From NCBI GenBank assembly GCA_009823395.1, contig CM020511.1:12661501-12725500 (forward strand): a DNA stretch of 64,000 nucleotides. The letters are read 5' to 3'. Positions 60,869-64,000 of the stretch are shown here, piece by piece; the first letter of the stretch is position 1, and every line of letters begins with the position of its first letter. Both the position numbers and the translations under genes were made by a program. Under the pieces are notes generated by a model. The model saw only the letters and a list, made by a program, of their open reading frames with translations. It made no database searches and had not been told where the DNA came from. Origin of the DNA: Thamnaconus septentrionalis. Lineage: Eukaryota; Chordata; Actinopteri; Tetraodontiformes; Monacanthidae.

Positions 60869-62185
60869 TTTATTTCCCCCAACAGTTTTGTCACACACTC
60901 AGAGCCAGAGATGAGCAGCACAGTCACGACCAGAACACTGGCAGCAACGCTCCAGATATATGCATCAACGTTACTCCTCCATCTTCCTCTTCCTCCGCAG
61001 ATCACAGATCGCTCTCGTTGGAAATAAGGTGAAAATAAATTTCCACTAGTGCAAAATAACTTCTCTCCTTGAGAGCAAGACAGAAACAAAGGTCGATAAC
61101 AAAATATACACATGTATTCAACGTATAGAAAACACAATGATCATAAATAAAGTGGCACTGGAATTAAATCATAATCGCAAACGAATACCAGACTCCACTT
61201 TTGTTTGAGAGAGCTAAGGCTGAGTTGGAACACGAACGTGTGAAATGCTGGAACGCCTGTGCGTGTGCACGTCACAGCGACGCGCACGGGCTGTTTACCC
61301 TACGAATGAGAGCCTGAACACTGAAATCGTTGGAGAAATGATTCCGTGTGGGGGAGGTCATCAGCATAACTGCCTTCTAACTCCATCTAGTGGTCGACGA
61401 TTCGAAGTACAGCGGTACGACCGAGGACCGTCAACCAAGAATTCTTCAACGGAAAAAGGAAAAATTGATAATGCAAATGACACAGGCACAAATCCGATCG
61501 TCTCTAGATTACGTTTCCATTCCATGAGACTAAGGGGGGGGGAAAGAAAAGTACAGCTTGAGTGGCGCTGTGATGGTTAAACCAAACCATGTTGGGTTAC
61601 AAACTCTTTCCACACATGGGAGGAAGTGACACGAGGGATCAAGCCGGAACGGCGACCACCGCTCGGTGTCGTCAGCTCGCGGATGATGAGGAGCCGAGAC
61701 ACGGCAGCTGTTCCCCCTGAGCCACATGATCGATCTCCACCTGTTTCCGACGGTTGTGCGCGTGGAGCCACGTGGCAGAGCGGTGATTAGCTGCGTCGTT
61801 TCATCGCAAGTGAAGTGCCACCTGCCTCGTCGACAGCCTTCCCTTGCAATCTTCACACTTTTCCGGCGGCTCCTCGGCGCTGTAACCTTTTCTTTCTTTC
61901 TTTTTTTTTTTCCAACAACACCTGCTTCCGCGTCTCGGGACGAGGCGGATAAGGCAAAGAGAAGCTGTCATGGTGACAGTTCTGACAGTCACAGGAGGGG
62001 ACAGACTGTGCAGAAGCGTGGACCAGGTTCACTATGTCTGCTCTGCATGTTAATGCCCGGTCCATCCGTCGGGAGATATTCGGAATATAGAACAGTGGAG
62101 AGTGGATGAGCTGGGAAGGTCTCTGCCGTCTGTCCGGTCCACATTTCATCAAACTTCCTGCCTCCAAACTCGACCGCCGCCCGGG
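60869..62185 (-). other. faxc: Possible faxc 3' UTR
   Basis: DNA downstream of the faxc stop on the minus strand. TTTATT at 60869-60874 gives an AATAAA on the minus strand, a candidate polyadenylation signal. A CTCF-like word, CCATCTAGTGG, lies at 61383-61393 and an octamer at 61471. CpG-rich sequence at 61600-62100 has no protein homology. The extent of the UTR is a guess. Confidence 0.25.
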
Positions 62186-62502
62186 TCAGACCTCCAGGTC
62201 CGGCATCGTGTCCTCTTTAAGCTGAGTGTCATTGTCAGATCCCGTCCCCACGTCCGAGTCAAAGAGCGAGTGATCGGAGTCGGGCGTGTGCGTGTGTCCC
62301 GCCGAGTTGCTGCCGGCGTCGCTGTCGTCCAGCGTGTCAGTCCTGGAGAAGAGGCCAAAGACCAGCTGGCCTGTGTGGGAACTGTCGCTGCTGCTCTCGC
62401 TGCTCTCGCCGTCGTAGTAAAAGTCCTCCACCTCCACGAACCACTCGGGCCAGAACTTCCTCCGCATCCGCTCACAGAACATGGCCAGGTTGATGAGCTC
62501 TC
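62186..62502 (-). CDS. faxc: faxc, last coding exon (C-terminus)
   Basis: Begins after the acceptor CTGCAG and ends at TGA 62188-62186. It encodes [20 protein letters not shown], the conserved end of the GST-C-like domain of failed axon connections homologue, then a Ser/Asp-rich acidic tail with the FAXC words FSRTDT and [12 protein letters not shown] is a metaxin/glutathione-transferase-like protein. The fly gene fax acts in axon development. The vertebrate role is poorly known. Its position next to fbxl4 on the same strand matches human 6q16. Confidence 0.93.

Positions 62503-64000
<1,498 letters not shown>

Overview
The window is nuclear DNA from a ray-finned fish, probably a spiny-rayed (percomorph-like) teleost. 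The evidence is spliced vertebrate genes with compact introns, very many microsatellites, and non-autonomous DNA transposons of types familiar from fish genomes. Only three protein-coding genes can be supported. In order they are pou3f2 (plus strand, intronless, 15335-16483), fbxl4 (minus strand, eight coding exons, 39793 down to 31240) and the last two exons of faxc (minus strand, 63269 down to 62186, continuing past the right edge). This order and orientation match what I know of human 6q16 (POU3F2, FBXL4, FAXC).

Layout. 1-15000 is a gene-free upstream flank of pou3f2 with microsatellites, a GC-rich low-complexity zone (about 8.1-9.9 kb), a degraded DNA transposon (7.1-7.85 kb), a perfect 43-bp palindrome (4.5 kb) and a long repeat-poor stretch with many TAATTA words (11.04-13.14 kb) that looks like conserved regulatory DNA. 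15.0-16.5 kb is the pou3f2 promoter and single coding exon. It is followed by about 3.7 kb of T-rich sequence that is probably the 3' UTR, carrying three trinucleotide microsatellites. 20.2-31.2 kb is intergenic. fbxl4 occupies 31.2-39.8 kb, with two hAT-type miniature transposons, a TGGA minisatellite and a likely regulatory element in its introns. 39.9-62.2 kb is a second large gene-free interval with seven perfect octamer (POU) sites between 43.8 and 53.9 kb, a palindromic repeat cluster at 49 kb and many simple repeats. faxc ends the window.

How the parts relate. pou3f2 encodes a neural POU-homeodomain transcription factor. fbxl4 encodes a mitochondrial F-box/LRR subunit of an SCF ubiquitin ligase. 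faxc is a homologue of fly 'failed axon connections'. The proteins have no known joint pathway. The likely reason for the preserved order is a genomic regulatory block in which pou3f2 enhancers lie in and beyond the bystander gene fbxl4. That is inference from synteny and sequence texture; no alignment could be run.

I found no undescribed multi-gene system. The most interesting items are the octamer cluster beyond fbxl4, the diverged helix-2 region of the pou3f2 homeodomain, the 43-bp palindrome, the palindromic repeat cluster attached to a transposon end at 49 kb, and the last fbxl4 intron built almost entirely of repeats. Nearly all other open frames are read-through of microsatellites or random frames.
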